The notes: generated by a model from the sequence alone, not told the origin. A DNA stretch of 64,000 nucleotides from Chryseobacterium angstadtii (GCF_001045465.1 NZ_LFND01000005.1:124001-188000); one strand, 5' to 3'. Counted from the stretch's first letter, positions 33,597 through 43,278 are shown. Made by a program: numbers and translations.

Positions 33597-35426
33597 ATGA
33601 GATTGTATGCGCTACTAGCTGTGATGGTATTGATAGGCTTTGCTGTCATGTCTTTTAACCCGGTTGATAAGGGAGAAAAAAATGAAAATACCTTTATCAA
33701 TAAGGGACTTTCAGATTTTAAGAGCAAGCTTGATCAGCTGAAATCGGATGTATATCAATTCTCAGAGGATAAAATAAGTATTGAAGAGCTTAGAAATTCT
33801 TTAAGTACAACAAGAAATTCATTTAAAGAAATAGAATTCTACATTGCCTATCATTATCCCGAATTTACAAAAACACATCTTAATGCAGCTCCGCTTTTCC
33901 ATATAGAAGCTGCCGGAACTTCAGCTTATACATTACCTCCGGAAGGACTTCAGGTGTTGGATGAACTGATATTTTCAGAGGAAGCGGGAGAGGAAAAAGA
34001 AAAGATCAAAACCATTACAGATTTTCTGTACAATTCTTATTCAGGCTTTTATCTGAGTGCCATGAAGAATGGTTTAAGCCGCGGGAACAACAAAACATTA
34101 CCTTTAAGAATAGAGCTGATAAGGATTTATACATTAGGAGTGACGGGTTTTGATACCCCCGGTTCCCTGAATATCTCCGAAGAAGCCCGTCATGCATTTG
34201 CGGGAATTAAAGAATACATCAACGACGATGCTTATTTTAAGAATTATAATGTTCAGAAGGCCAATCATATTCTGACAGAAGGAATGACTTATCTATCAGC
34301 AAACAAGGATTTTGAAACTTTTGACAGGATTGAATTTTATAAAAAATACATTCAGCCGCTTTATGAGGAGTTCGGAAAGTGGGATGGAAGAGCAGATGAT
34401 CTCAAAGAATTTTCCGGCTGGAATGTGAAGAGCAAAAACCTGTTCAGCAGTGATTTTCTGGATCCGTATTTTTATACATTGCTGAAGTCTTCGGAAGATA
34501 ATGCAGACCTCCGAAGCCTCGGGAAATCTATTTTTTATGATCAGAATTTAAGTCAAAATGGCAAAATGAGCTGTGCATCCTGCCATCTTCAGGAGAATGC
34601 TTTTACAGACCTTAAAGCAAAATCTCCGAGCAATGTGGAAGGAAAAACCGTTTTAAGAAATTCGCCTTCTCTGTACAATGCGGTTTTCGCAAAAAGATTC
34701 TTTTATGACCTTAGAGCATTCTATCTTGAGCAGCAGGCAGAACATGTTATCTATAATGATGATGAATTTAATACAAGTTATGAGGAGATCATCAAAAAAC
34801 TAAAAACAAAGCCTGAATATAAAAAAGCATTCCGCGCCGCTTTTAAAGACGGAAAAATAAATAAAGAAAATTTTTCTAAAGCACTGAGCTCCTATGCAGC
34901 TTCCCTGTATTCTTTTGATAGCGATTTTGACCGTTTTATGAGAAATGAAAAGGATATTCCGGATGAGGTGAAAAAAGGATACAATTTATTTATGGGTAAA
35001 GCCAATTGTGCGACCTGTCATTTTGCGCCTCATTTTTCAGGTTTGGTACCGCCATTCTTTAACGAAAATGAATCTGAAGTACTGGGAGTGACCGTAAAAC
35101 CCATAAACCAGCTGCCTTTGGAGCTCGATCCGGATCTGGGACGAGGAAAAAGTCCTGTGAAAAAAGAAAAATCCTGGATTTATGATTATTCTTTCAAAAC
35201 CGTTACAGTCAGAAATATAGCCCTTACAAAACCCTATTTCCATAACGGAGCCTTCAATACACTGGAAGAAGTGATGGATTTTTACAATGAAGGCGGAGGA
35301 GAAGGACTCGGCCTAAAAATGAAGAATCAAACCCTGCCGCCGGATAAATTGGATTTAACCAAAACCGAGATTAAGCAGATTATTGCTTTTCTGAATTCTT
35401 TGACGGATATCAGCAGGGCGAAGTAG
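33597..35426 (+). CDS. Di-haem cytochrome c peroxidase (MauG/CcpA family) with N-terminal helical extension
   Basis: A 609-residue exported protein with one N-terminal hydrophobic segment. Residues ~30-300 are a helical domain (DFKSKLDQLKSDVYQFSED) of the type attached to peroxidases in flavobacteria. The C-terminal half is a bacterial cytochrome c peroxidase with two haem sites, CASCH (MSCASCHLQENAF) and CATCH (ANCATCHFAPHF), plus the conserved VRNIALTKPYFHNGAF and a late TEIKQIIAFLNSL helix. It would reduce hydrogen peroxide in the periplasm or carry out a MauG-like oxidation. TTG at 33594 is an alternative start. A consensus promoter lies just upstream. Confidence 0.88.
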   Translation: MRLYALLAVMVLIGFAVMSFNPVDKGEKNENTFINKGLSDFKSKLDQLKSDVYQFSEDKISIEELRNSLSTTRNSFKEIEFYIAYHYPEFTKTHLNAAPLFHIEAAGTSAYTLPPEGLQVLDELIFSEEAGEEKEKIKTITDFLYNSYSGFYLSAMKNGLSRGNNKTLPLRIELIRIYTLGVTGFDTPGSLNISEEARHAFAGIKEYINDDAYFKNYNVQKANHILTEGMTYLSANKDFETFDRIEFYKKYIQPLYEEFGKWDGRADDLKEFSGWNVKSKNLFSSDFLDPYFYTLLKSSEDNADLRSLGKSIFYDQNLSQNGKMSCASCHLQENAFTDLKAKSPSNVEGKTVLRNSPSLYNAVFAKRFFYDLRAFYLEQQAEHVIYNDDEFNTSYEEIIKKLKTKPEYKKAFRAAFKDGKINKENFSKALSSYAASLYSFDSDFDRFMRNEKDIPDEVKKGYNLFMGKANCATCHFAPHFSGLVPPFFNENESEVLGVTVKPINQLPLELDPDLGRGKSPVKKEKSWIYDYSFKTVTVRNIALTKPYFHNGAFNTLEEVMDFYNEGGGEGLGLKMKNQTLPPDKLDLTKTEIKQIIAFLNSLTDISRAK

Positions 35427-35843
35427 TTCGGGGTGCGGGTTTGCGGGTTTTTGAGTTCCGCGATTCGAGTTTTTGAGATGCAAGGTGCGGGCTTTGGGGT
35501 TTCGGGGCAGGAGATTTGAGATATAAAAAGGTTATTTAGTTTTTAAAAGCTAAGATTTTGAGAGAATGATAAATGATGAATAGAGGTCGTAATAATCATT
35601 AATCACTCATCACTTATCACTTATCATTCATCATTTATCAAACCTAAACTTAATTCCCTCGCCACCTATCTCACAACACCGTACCCCGTATCTCGCCACC
35701 CGCACCATATCATTTAACAATTATTTAATTCCCTTAACATTAAGTTTCAGATTAATTAATATTTCCCGATCCATATTTAAAGTCTTATTAACGGAGTTGC
35801 TGCGCCAAAAAAATAGTTTTGCAAGGTCTAATAAATCAAAAAA
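35427..35843. other. Gene-free stretch with imperfect inverted low-complexity repeats
   Basis: About 415 bp. A G-rich part (GTGCGGGTTTGCGGGTTTTTG, 35437-35520) is roughly inverted as C-rich sequence at 35650-35705 (CTCGCCACCTATCTCACAAC ... CACCCGCACC). Between them is a degenerate run of ATCA(C/T)TCATCACTTATCA units (35595-35640). It probably folds into a large imperfect hairpin. A -7-like TAGTTTTG lies at 35814-35821 before phoX. Confidence 0.5.
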
Positions 35844-37997
35844 ATGAAGAAAAAATTACTTACAATTGCGGCATTGGCTATGGTCGCAGGCTTTAGCGTA
35901 CAGGCGCAGACTTTTTTATTCAATAAGAATTCATCCTGGAGCTATAAAGACAATAACCAGGCGTTAGCAGATCCCTGGAAAGGCCAGACATTTGATATTT
36001 CCACCTGGGCTGCAGGAAACGGACCTCTGGGATATGGAGATCCCGTGACCACTACAATTAATTCAGGGCTTACAACAGCTTATTTTGCTAAAGATTTTAC
36101 GGTAGATCTTTCAACCCTTTCAGATAATATGGAATTGGGGGTAATGAGAGACGACGGAATCGTGGTTTATCTGAATGGGGTAGAAGTCGTGAGAGACAAT
36201 ATGCCAGCTGGTACTATCACGTTCAATACATTTTCCAGTACAACCATAGATGGTGCTGCGGAAAATATTTACAATATTTTTTCTATTCCAAAATCCAGAT
36301 TCGTAAACGGAATCAATAGAATTTCTGTGGAGCTGCATAACAGAAGTACTACCAGCTCTGATCTTAGAATTGATGCTTATCTAAAGACAACAACTACTGT
36401 TACTCCTTCTGTGGGATGTACGGGAACGCATATCAGCTGTTTTACATCTATTGTTCCTACTGCACAGACCAACAAACTGATTATTCCTGCTGAACATAAA
36501 TACCAGCTTATCTTAAAAGAAGGCGACAACTATACTGAAGGAGGCGGAATGGTAGGCGGGCAGAATGACTTTACAGGTTATGTTGCCAAAGCCGGAAGCA
36601 GTACAAACGGATATCTTTCCGTTAACCATGAGACCAACCCGGGAGGGGTTACCATGGCAGAACTTAATTATAACGCAGGAACCAAACTTTGGCAGCTGAC
36701 AAGATCCAGAGCAGTAAGTTTCTCAGATCCAAGTTTGGTGCAGACGATCAGAAACTGTTCCGGAGGAATAACACCCTGGGGAACGGTAGTTACGGCTGAA
36801 GAATCTGTAACTTCAAACGATGTCAATAATGACGGCTACAAAGATTACGGATGGCTTGTGGAAATTGATCCTGCTACAGCACAGGTAATTTCTAAAAATG
36901 CAGACGGATCCAAAGGAAAACTTTGGGAAATGGGTATTATGAACCACGAAAATGTAGTGGTGAATAATGCAGGAACTATTGCTTATTACGGCGAAGATGG
37001 CGGAACCCACATGGTTTATAAATATGTAATGGATACTCCGAATAACCTTGCTTCAGGAAATCTTTATGTGTTAAAATTAGATCAGGGATTAAGTGCATCT
37101 GGCGATCCGGTAGGAACTACAGCCACATGGGTTCAGGTTCCGAATAAAGTGAAAGCAGACCAGAATAATACAACAGGTCAGGCTCAATCATTAGGAGGAA
37201 CAAGATTCAACGGAGTGGAAGATGTAGATATCAGCCCATTAGATGGTAAAATCTATTTTACTGCAAAAGGACTGGATAAAGTATACCGTATTAAAGATGA
37301 CGGAAGCACTGCTTCTCAGGTAGAAACTTTCGTAGGAGGTTCTTCTTCAACCTATTCTTTCAATACTGCACAGGGAATGAAAACCGAAGCCTGGGGAGAT
37401 GGAAATGATAACCTTACGTTTGACGAGCTTGGAAATCTTTGGGTTCTTCAGGATGGCGGAAAAAATTACATCTGGGTAATTGCTCCGGATCATACACAGG
37501 CCAATCCTAAAGTGAGACTTTTTGCATCAATGCCTGCAGGATCCGAGCCTACAGGGCTTACTTTTACTCCTGATCATAAATTCGGTTTCTTCTCTATCCA
37601 GCATCCGGATTCCACGATTTCTACAGATATAGATGCAACAGGAAATACAATTGATTACAGAGGTAAATCCGCTACCGTTGTTATTGCCTTGAAGCAAAAC
37701 TTAGGAACATCAGGTGCATTAGGAACCATTGAAAATCAGAATGCAGAAAATACAGTAGACGTAGCACCCAATCCTACTTCAGGTATCGTGAAAATCAATT
37801 CGCCAAAAGGATTAAAAGATATTTCGGTAACTGCATACAGCATGGATGGAAAAATTGTATATACGAAGAAGTTCAGCGGAGTTAACAGGTCATTGGATCT
37901 GGACTTTACCCACCAGCTGGAAACTTCCCGTATTCTGGTTCTGAATATCGAAGCGGAAGGCGGTTTCCAGAAGACTGTGAAATTATTAAAAAAGTAA
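35844..37997 (+). CDS. phoX: PhoX-family alkaline phosphatase with T9SS sorting domain
   Basis: A 717-residue exported protein with signal peptide ending SVQAQ. Residues ~22-190 form a beta-sandwich domain (SWSYKDNNQALADPWKG, GPLGYGDP, GVMRDDGIVVYLNGVEV) often attached to secreted phosphoesterases. The PhoX core follows: NHETNPGGVTM, CSGGITPWGTVVTAEE, MGIMNHENVVVN, YGEDGGTHMVYKYV and RFNGVEDVDISP. The C-terminal ~75 residues (VAPNPTSGIVKINS ... QKTVKLLKK) are a type A T9SS domain. PhoX enzymes are Fe/Ca-dependent and monomeric and release phosphate from organic esters; export through T9SS and not Tat is typical for this phylum. No pho-box was identified. Confidence 0.88.
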   Translation: MKKKLLTIAALAMVAGFSVQAQTFLFNKNSSWSYKDNNQALADPWKGQTFDISTWAAGNGPLGYGDPVTTTINSGLTTAYFAKDFTVDLSTLSDNMELGVMRDDGIVVYLNGVEVVRDNMPAGTITFNTFSSTTIDGAAENIYNIFSIPKSRFVNGINRISVELHNRSTTSSDLRIDAYLKTTTTVTPSVGCTGTHISCFTSIVPTAQTNKLIIPAEHKYQLILKEGDNYTEGGGMVGGQNDFTGYVAKAGSSTNGYLSVNHETNPGGVTMAELNYNAGTKLWQLTRSRAVSFSDPSLVQTIRNCSGGITPWGTVVTAEESVTSNDVNNDGYKDYGWLVEIDPATAQVISKNADGSKGKLWEMGIMNHENVVVNNAGTIAYYGEDGGTHMVYKYVMDTPNNLASGNLYVLKLDQGLSASGDPVGTTATWVQVPNKVKADQNNTTGQAQSLGGTRFNGVEDVDISPLDGKIYFTAKGLDKVYRIKDDGSTASQVETFVGGSSSTYSFNTAQGMKTEAWGDGNDNLTFDELGNLWVLQDGGKNYIWVIAPDHTQANPKVRLFASMPAGSEPTGLTFTPDHKFGFFSIQHPDSTISTDIDATGNTIDYRGKSATVVIALKQNLGTSGALGTIENQNAENTVDVAPNPTSGIVKINSPKGLKDISVTAYSMDGKIVYTKKFSGVNRSLDLDFTHQLETSRILVLNIEAEGGFQKTVKLLKK

Positions 37998-38011
37998 ACT
38001 ATTAATATTCA

Positions 38012-38042
38012 GTCTCGGCGGCGGCAAAGCCGCCGCCGAGAC
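38012..38042 (+). terminator. GC-rich terminator after phoX
   Basis: A perfect 14-bp stem GTCTCGGCGGCGGC with an AAA loop, followed by TTTTACT. It ends only 10 nt before the next start codon, so it also insulates the leucine-rich-repeat gene. Confidence 0.9.
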
Positions 38043-38051
38043 TTTTACTCT

Positions 38052-38951
38052 ATGAAAAAGCTTATTCTTCTCACTTCTGTTTTCTCCCTCTTTCTGGCCA
38101 ATGCACAGATAGATCCGGTGAAATATCCTACGTTTACCAATATCGACGAAGCATTAAAGAGTGAAAAAACGGTTTACAGCATGAGCTTCAGAGAAAAGGG
38201 ACTTTTTAATATTCCTCCCGGGATTTCAAAACTGAAATCTCTGTTTTTCCTGAATATCATGGGAAATAAGCTTGAAAAAATGGATCAGGAAATTTTTGAA
38301 CTGACTGAGCTGGAGATTCTGAATGTGAATGAAAACAGCATTAAATATATTCCGGATGAAATAGGAAATCTGAAAAAGCTGAATAGCTTTTCCATGAATC
38401 TCAATAGTCTGACCTCTGTAAATCCCAATATTGCTAAACTTCAGAATCTGAAAGCGGTGCATTTGGATGCCAATAACCTGAATGTTTTTCCGGAGGCTTT
38501 GATGAATATTCCTGCTTTGGAGGAAATTAATCTTCAGGGAAATCAGATCAGCATCATTGCGGACCGTTTGGACCGGATTAAAAACTTGAAGTTTCTCAAT
38601 CTTTCTGAAAATCAGATCAATGATTTGGGGAATCTTTCTTTTCCTAAAAACCTGAAATATCTGGAATTACAGCAAAATGCCATTGTAAAACTGCCGGAAA
38701 ACCTGTTTAAAGCTCAGAATCTTGAATTTTTAAATATAAGTAACAATCATATCACAGAAATATCCTCTCAAATAAAAGGATTGAAAAATATAGTCAGTAT
38801 GAATCTGGCAAATAATAATCTGAAAGACATTCCCGAAGAAATTGGGCAGCTGAAAAAGCTTAAAACCCTTATTCTGACAGGAAATTCTATAGAAAAAATA
38901 AAGATTGAACGGTTAAAAAAACTGATGCCGGAAACCCAGATCTATTTCTAG
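38052..38951 (+). CDS. Secreted leucine-rich-repeat protein
   Basis: A 299-residue protein with signal peptide ending LANAQ and about nine consecutive LRR units of ~23 residues from residue ~60 on, for example LEILNVNENSIKYIPDEIG, LKAVHLDANNLNVFPEAL and LEFLNISNNHITEISSQI. The PxxI...L pattern is that of the bacterial 'IPxxIG' LRR class. The solenoid should mediate protein binding in the periplasm or on the surface; no catalytic or anchoring domain is present. It runs convergent with the SUI1 gene, the stops being 2 nt apart without a visible terminator. Confidence 0.88.
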   Translation: MKKLILLTSVFSLFLANAQIDPVKYPTFTNIDEALKSEKTVYSMSFREKGLFNIPPGISKLKSLFFLNIMGNKLEKMDQEIFELTELEILNVNENSIKYIPDEIGNLKKLNSFSMNLNSLTSVNPNIAKLQNLKAVHLDANNLNVFPEALMNIPALEEINLQGNQISIIADRLDRIKNLKFLNLSENQINDLGNLSFPKNLKYLELQQNAIVKLPENLFKAQNLEFLNISNNHITEISSQIKGLKNIVSMNLANNNLKDIPEEIGQLKKLKTLILTGNSIEKIKIERLKKLMPETQIYF

Positions 38952-38953
38952 AT

Positions 38954-39277
38954 CTATCCGCCGACTCTTTTAGTTTTGTATCCCATTTCTTTAAGGATAT
39001 TCATTATTTTATCACGATTATCGCCCTGAATAATAATCGTTCCATCTTTCTCTGAACCGCCTATTCCCAGGGTGGTTTTTATTTTTTTTGAAATTTTCTT
39101 CAAATCTTCTTCACTGCCTTCCCAACCTTCAACTATGGTTACAGGTTTACCGTTTCTGCCTTTCTTTTCAAATTTGCACACCAAAGGTTCCTGCTGCTTA
39201 AAAGCTTCTTCAGGCATCTCAAAATCCTGCTCTTCATGTTCCGGAAAAAGGTTCTTTAACTGATCTCGTAAATCCAT
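38954..39277 (-). CDS. SUI1/YciH-family translation initiation factor-like protein
   Basis: A 107-residue protein. Residues ~38-107 are the SUI1/eIF1 fold: GRNGKPVTIVEGWEG, LKKISKKIKTTLGIGGS, KDGTIIIQGDNRDKIMNILK and a terminal GYKTKRVGG. The acidic ~35-residue N-terminus is typical of bacterial YciH-type proteins. Eukaryotic eIF1 controls start-codon choice; the bacterial role is poorly defined. Transcribed alone. Confidence 0.92.
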   Translation of the reverse strand: MDLRDQLKNLFPEHEEQDFEMPEEAFKQQEPLVCKFEKKGRNGKPVTIVEGWEGSEEDLKKISKKIKTTLGIGGSEKDGTIIIQGDNRDKIMNILKEMGYKTKRVGG

Positions 39278-39439
39278 AGAACAAAATTAAAAAGATTTAC
39301 CGATTAATGAACGTAAATAATCAACGAAATTTCAATTTTTGAAAAGTTGATTGGAATTCAATAAAAAACCTGTGAAAATTCCGATTCGACATAAGTTTTT
39401 ATATTTTTCACCGTTTGATAGAAAATCTTTAAAACTAAT

Positions 39440-40369
39440 ATGAGAGCCAGATACATTTTTGCATTCCTTCCATTAGCTTTTGGAATGACCAACGCCCAGA
39501 CAGGTTTTTCCAGTGATCCGTTAAATGCAGTATTTGAAACTAAAGATACAGACCGTTTCTGGAAAGCATTCGATACTATGGAAACCTCTAAACAAAATCC
39601 TTTTGCAGACTATATCAAAAACGGATCTCCGGGTGTAAAAGGTTTTATAGAATACAGGATCATCAATGCAGATTCATTATATACAATGGTAAAAAAGAGA
39701 AAAGAAGATTATCTCAAAAGCCGTAATGTTCTGTCCGGAATCAATCAAAAGGAAAGAAGAATCAAATCAATTTACAGTGCACTGAAATATTGGTATCCGC
39801 AAGCCAAGTTTCCACCGATATATTTTGTATACGGAAGATTTAATACCGGAGGAACGTTTTCTAAAGACGGAATTATGATCGGAACAGAAACCCTTCAGAA
39901 TCTGGATGGCATTGTAGGACTTGCTTCGCATGAACTGATTCATTTCCAGCAGGATATCAAAGGAAATGATAGCTTGTTAAAATATATATTAAGTGAAGGA
40001 AGTGCCGATTTTATCAGTGAAATGGTATCCGGAGAAACCATTAACAGCCAGTTTTATAAATATGGAGAAGCCAACTCTGATAAGTTATACAGAGAATTTG
40101 TAACTGTGATGAAGAAGAAAGACTTTACAGACTGGCTGTACGGAACCAGTAAAAAAGATGATCGTCCCAACGATCTGGGCTATTGGATGGGCTATAAAAT
40201 TTCCGAAGCCTATTTCAAAAAACAACCGGATAAGCATAAAGCCATTCACGATATTCTCCATATTCAGAATCCTCTTCTGTTTCTGAAAGAGAGCGGCCTT
40301 CTGGATCAGTATATCAGAGAATATGCAAAGAAAAATAATATGAAATTTGAAGACTTTTTTAAAGAATAA
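39440..40369 (+). CDS. Secreted putative Zn-dependent protease (DUF2268-like)
   Basis: A 309-residue exported protein with signal peptide ending MTNAQ. The metalloprotease signature is VGLASHELIHFQQ (HExxH) with a downstream SEGSADFISEM that supplies the third ligand, as in gluzincin-like DUF2268 proteins. Earlier, IYFVYGRFNTGGTF and IMIGTETL match the same family pattern. Target is unknown, probably periplasmic or extracellular peptides. It is followed by the gpmI promoter region and appears monocistronic. Confidence 0.8.
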   Translation: MRARYIFAFLPLAFGMTNAQTGFSSDPLNAVFETKDTDRFWKAFDTMETSKQNPFADYIKNGSPGVKGFIEYRIINADSLYTMVKKRKEDYLKSRNVLSGINQKERRIKSIYSALKYWYPQAKFPPIYFVYGRFNTGGTFSKDGIMIGTETLQNLDGIVGLASHELIHFQQDIKGNDSLLKYILSEGSADFISEMVSGETINSQFYKYGEANSDKLYREFVTVMKKKDFTDWLYGTSKKDDRPNDLGYWMGYKISEAYFKKQPDKHKAIHDILHIQNPLLFLKESGLLDQYIREYAKKNNMKFEDFFKE

Positions 40370-40484
40370 TTTTTTTGTTTGAAAGCAGAAGAGAATTGTA
40401 TGGTTCACTAATGATCTGTCGGGTTTCCTGATCATCATCCATAAATTTAAGGACTTCAAATTCTTCCGTTCATCGGAAATTAGG

Positions 40485-40492
40485 TAAATTTG
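40485..40492 (+). promoter_or_regulatory. -7 element of gpmI promoter
   Basis: TAAATTTG matches TAnnTTTG; a TTC at 40464-40466 is a weak -33 element at 18-nt spacing. The site overlaps the upstream TTG (40490) of the open frame, which argues that translation starts at ATG 40514. Confidence 0.55.
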
Positions 40493-40513
40493 TGTAACAA
40501 AAAGTTATACAAA

Positions 40514-42055
40514 ATGTCAAAAAAAGCAATATTAGCAATCCTTGACGGATGGGGACTGGGAACCAATCCGGAGGTTTCTGCATTAGACAAAGCCAACACT
40601 CCATTTATAGACAGCTGTTATCAAAAATTTCCACATACCACACTTGAAGCCAGCGGCCTGGCAGTAGGACTTCCCGCAGGACAGATGGGGAATTCCGAAG
40701 TGGGACATATGAATTTAGGTGCCGGAAGAGTGGTATACCAAAATCTTGTAAAGCTGAATATGGCTGTTGAAAACGGAACTTTGGGACAACAGCAGATCAT
40801 TCAGGATGCCTTTGAATATGCTAAAAAAGAAAATAAAAAACTCCACTTCATCGGGCTGGTTTCCAATGGAGGAGTTCATTCACATATCAACCACTTAAAA
40901 GGTTTATTAACTGCTGCAAGTGAATTCGGACTGTATGAAAATGTTTTCGTGCACGCATTTACAGACGGAAGAGACTGTGATCCGCATTCAGGGCTTGGAT
41001 TTATTGAAGAGCTTCAGGAGCATATGGCCACTACAGTAGGTAAGCTGGCTACCGTTACCGGAAGATACTACGCTATGGACCGTGATAAAAGATGGGAACG
41101 TGTAAAATTGGCGTATGATGCGATGGTAGAAGGTGTCGGGCTTCAGACTACAGATGCTTTGGCTGCCATTAAGTCTTCTTATGACAATAATGTAACAGAT
41201 GAATTTTTAAAACCTATTATTCTCGTTAATACTACGGCAACAGGAAACATTGTTCCGGTAGCTAAAATAATAGATGGAGATGTGGTGATTTGCTTCAATT
41301 TCCGTACAGACAGAGGTCGTGAAATTACAGAAGTTCTTACACAGAAGGATTTTCCTGATTTCTTTATGCATAAACTGAACCTTCATTATATCACATTAAC
41401 CAATTACGACAAAACATATCATAATGTACAGGTTGTATTTGATGAAGAAGTTTTGAAGGAAACGATGGGAGAAATCCTTGAAAGAAATGGCAAAACGCAG
41501 ATAAGAATTGCTGAAACGGAAAAATACCCTCACGTAACATTTTTCTTCTCCGGAGGAAGAGAGGAAGAATTTGTTGGAGAAAGAAGACTTTTATGCCCGA
41601 GCCCGAAAGATGTTCCGACTTATGACCTGAAGCCTGAAATGTCTGCCTACGAAATTACCAATGCAATACTTCCGGAACTAGAGAACGGAACGGCTGATTT
41701 TGTCTGCCTGAATTTCGCCAATACAGATATGGTAGGGCATACCGGAGTTTTTGAAGCCGCAGTAAAAGCCGCAGAAACAGTAGATCAATGCATTGAAAAA
41801 GTGGCTACTACAGCTTATGAGAACGGATATGCCGTATTTATTCTCGCAGATCACGGAAATTCAGATGTAATGATCAATCCGGATGGTACGCCTAATACTC
41901 AGCATTCCACCAACCTTGTTCCGTTTATTGTAATGGATAAAGACCATACATGGAATTTAAAACCAGGAAAACTGGGCGATGTGGCTCCTACTATTTTAAA
42001 AGTAATGGGAGCGGAAATTCCGGAAGTAATGACAGGAGATATCTTAGTGAGCTAA
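40514..42055 (+). CDS. gpmI: 2,3-bisphosphoglycerate-independent phosphoglycerate mutase
   Basis: A 513-residue Mn-dependent glycolytic enzyme interconverting 3- and 2-phosphoglycerate. From ATG 40514 it begins MSKKAILAILDGWGLG, with metal ligand Asp11. The phosphorylated serine is Ser61 in GQMGNSEVGHMNLGAGR. Further signatures are HSHINHL, HAFTDGRDCDPHSG, GRYYAMDRDKRWERV, FNFRTDRGREIT, FSGGREEEF, NFANTDMVGHTG and LADHGNSDVMI. The eight codons upstream overlap the promoter and were not used. A hairpin with G:U pairs follows the stop. Confidence 0.97.
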   Translation: MSKKAILAILDGWGLGTNPEVSALDKANTPFIDSCYQKFPHTTLEASGLAVGLPAGQMGNSEVGHMNLGAGRVVYQNLVKLNMAVENGTLGQQQIIQDAFEYAKKENKKLHFIGLVSNGGVHSHINHLKGLLTAASEFGLYENVFVHAFTDGRDCDPHSGLGFIEELQEHMATTVGKLATVTGRYYAMDRDKRWERVKLAYDAMVEGVGLQTTDALAAIKSSYDNNVTDEFLKPIILVNTTATGNIVPVAKIIDGDVVICFNFRTDRGREITEVLTQKDFPDFFMHKLNLHYITLTNYDKTYHNVQVVFDEEVLKETMGEILERNGKTQIRIAETEKYPHVTFFFSGGREEEFVGERRLLCPSPKDVPTYDLKPEMSAYEITNAILPELENGTADFVCLNFANTDMVGHTGVFEAAVKAAETVDQCIEKVATTAYENGYAVFILADHGNSDVMINPDGTPNTQHSTNLVPFIVMDKDHTWNLKPGKLGDVAPTILKVMGAEIPEVMTGDILVS

Positions 42056-42073
42056 AAATTCAATAATAATGTC

Positions 42074-42112
42074 ACAAAAATGTCGTTGTGATATAGATGG
42101 CGGCATTTTTGT
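42074..42112 (+). terminator. Terminator after gpmI
   Basis: ACAAAAATGTCG pairs with CGGCATTTTTGT (12 bp, two G:U) around a 15-nt loop, starting 19 nt after the stop, and includes a T5 run. Confidence 0.7.
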
Positions 42113-42176
42113 ATGATTTATATCAGTCATCGTATGGGTTGCATATGTTATTATGCGACAAATAATAAATAAATCA

Positions 42177-42184
42177 TATCTTTG
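42177..42184 (+). promoter_or_regulatory. -7 element of acyl-ACP desaturase promoter
   Basis: TATCTTTG matches TAnnTTTG 23 nt before the ATG. No clear TTG at -33. Confidence 0.45.
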
Positions 42185-42207
42185 CAAATTAAAATCCATA
42201 TAGTAAA

Positions 42208-43185
42208 ATGTATCAAAAGCTTGTCAGAAAAGAAGTAATGGGAATATTGGAAAAGGAAGTGAGTTCTTTTCTGGATAAATTTTTAACGCCAATTGAAAAA
42301 ATTTGGCAGCCCTCCGATTACCTTCCGGATCCGTCAAGCTCAGATTTTAAATATGACCTGGAAGAAATCCAGACTTTTGCCCGCGAAATGCCTTATGACC
42401 TTTTTGTAACCCTGATCGGAGACTGTATCACCGAAGAAGCATTACCTTCTTATGAGTCCTGGTTGATGGGAGTTGAAGGCATCAATCAGGAAGAAAAAGT
42501 AGGCTGGGCCAACTGGGTAAGAGCATGGACTGCTGAGGAAAACAGACACGGAGATCTTTTGAACAAATACCTTTATCTGTGCGGACGTGTGAATATGAGA
42601 GAAGTGGAAATTACCACTCAGTATCTTATTAATGATGGTTTCGATTTGGGAACAAGTATGGACCCATACAGAAACTTCGTTTATACAAGCTTCCAGGAAA
42701 CAGCTACCAATATATCTCACCGTAGAGTAGGAACTTTGGCTAAACAGTCCGGAAACGGAAAACTGGCGAAGATGTGCGGAGTAATTGCTGCCGATGAAGC
42801 CAGACACGCTAAAGCTTACAAACATTTCGTTGCCAAGATCCTTGAAATAGATCCGTCTGAAATGATCCTTGCTTTTGAAGACATGATGCGTAAAAAAATC
42901 GTGATGCCTGCACACCTGATGAGACAGTCCGGGCAGAAAGCAGGAGAACTTTGGGGACATTTCTCAGATGCGGCACAGAGATGTATGGTATACACCGGAA
43001 ACGATTATATCAATATATTATCTGACCTTCTGGACGAATGGAAGATTGAACATGTAAAAGGATTGACTGAAAAAGCTGAGAAAGCTCAGGAATATCTGAT
43101 GAAGCTTCCTGCAAGACTACAGAAGATTACAGACAGGGTTGCTACTCCGGATCTTCAGTTCCAGTTCAGCTGGGTGAAAAGCTAG
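42208..43185 (+). CDS. Acyl-[acyl-carrier-protein] desaturase (soluble di-iron type)
   Basis: A 325-residue soluble desaturase that introduces a double bond into saturated acyl-ACP using a di-iron centre, oxygen and reduced ferredoxin. Both carboxylate-bridged metal motifs are present: EENRHGDLL (E-E-x-x-H) and DEARHAKAY (D-E-x-x-H), with WANWVRAWTAEENRHG and TNISHRRVG between and around them. It resembles plant stearoyl-ACP desaturase and mycobacterial DesA. It supplies unsaturated fatty acids for membrane fluidity. Transcribed alone with its own promoter and terminator. Confidence 0.93.
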   Translation: MYQKLVRKEVMGILEKEVSSFLDKFLTPIEKIWQPSDYLPDPSSSDFKYDLEEIQTFAREMPYDLFVTLIGDCITEEALPSYESWLMGVEGINQEEKVGWANWVRAWTAEENRHGDLLNKYLYLCGRVNMREVEITTQYLINDGFDLGTSMDPYRNFVYTSFQETATNISHRRVGTLAKQSGNGKLAKMCGVIAADEARHAKAYKHFVAKILEIDPSEMILAFEDMMRKKIVMPAHLMRQSGQKAGELWGHFSDAAQRCMVYTGNDYINILSDLLDEWKIEHVKGLTEKAEKAQEYLMKLPARLQKITDRVATPDLQFQFSWVKS

Positions 43186-43217
43186 TTTCAGATAATCATT
43201 AAATTATAAAAACTTAA

Positions 43218-43246
43218 GAGTGCCATCGTTTTCGGCACTCTTTTTA
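43218..43246 (+). terminator. Terminator after acyl-ACP desaturase
   Basis: GAGTGCC/GGCACTC stem with a 9-nt loop followed by TTTTTATTT. Confidence 0.85.
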
Positions 43247-43251
43247 TTTCT

Positions 43252-43259
43252 TATCTTTG
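43252..43259 (+). promoter_or_regulatory. -7 element upstream of BT0820-type gene
   Basis: TATCTTTG matches TAnnTTTG 19 nt before the ATG at 43279. The -33 region overlaps the preceding terminator. Confidence 0.5.
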
Positions 43260-43278
43260 CAAAGCTAAAATAAACAAA

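Noticed and set aside
40085..40459. 124-residue minus-strand frame over the metalloprotease gene end
   Set aside because: Overlaps a supported gene and the gpmI promoter region; product has no recognisable features.
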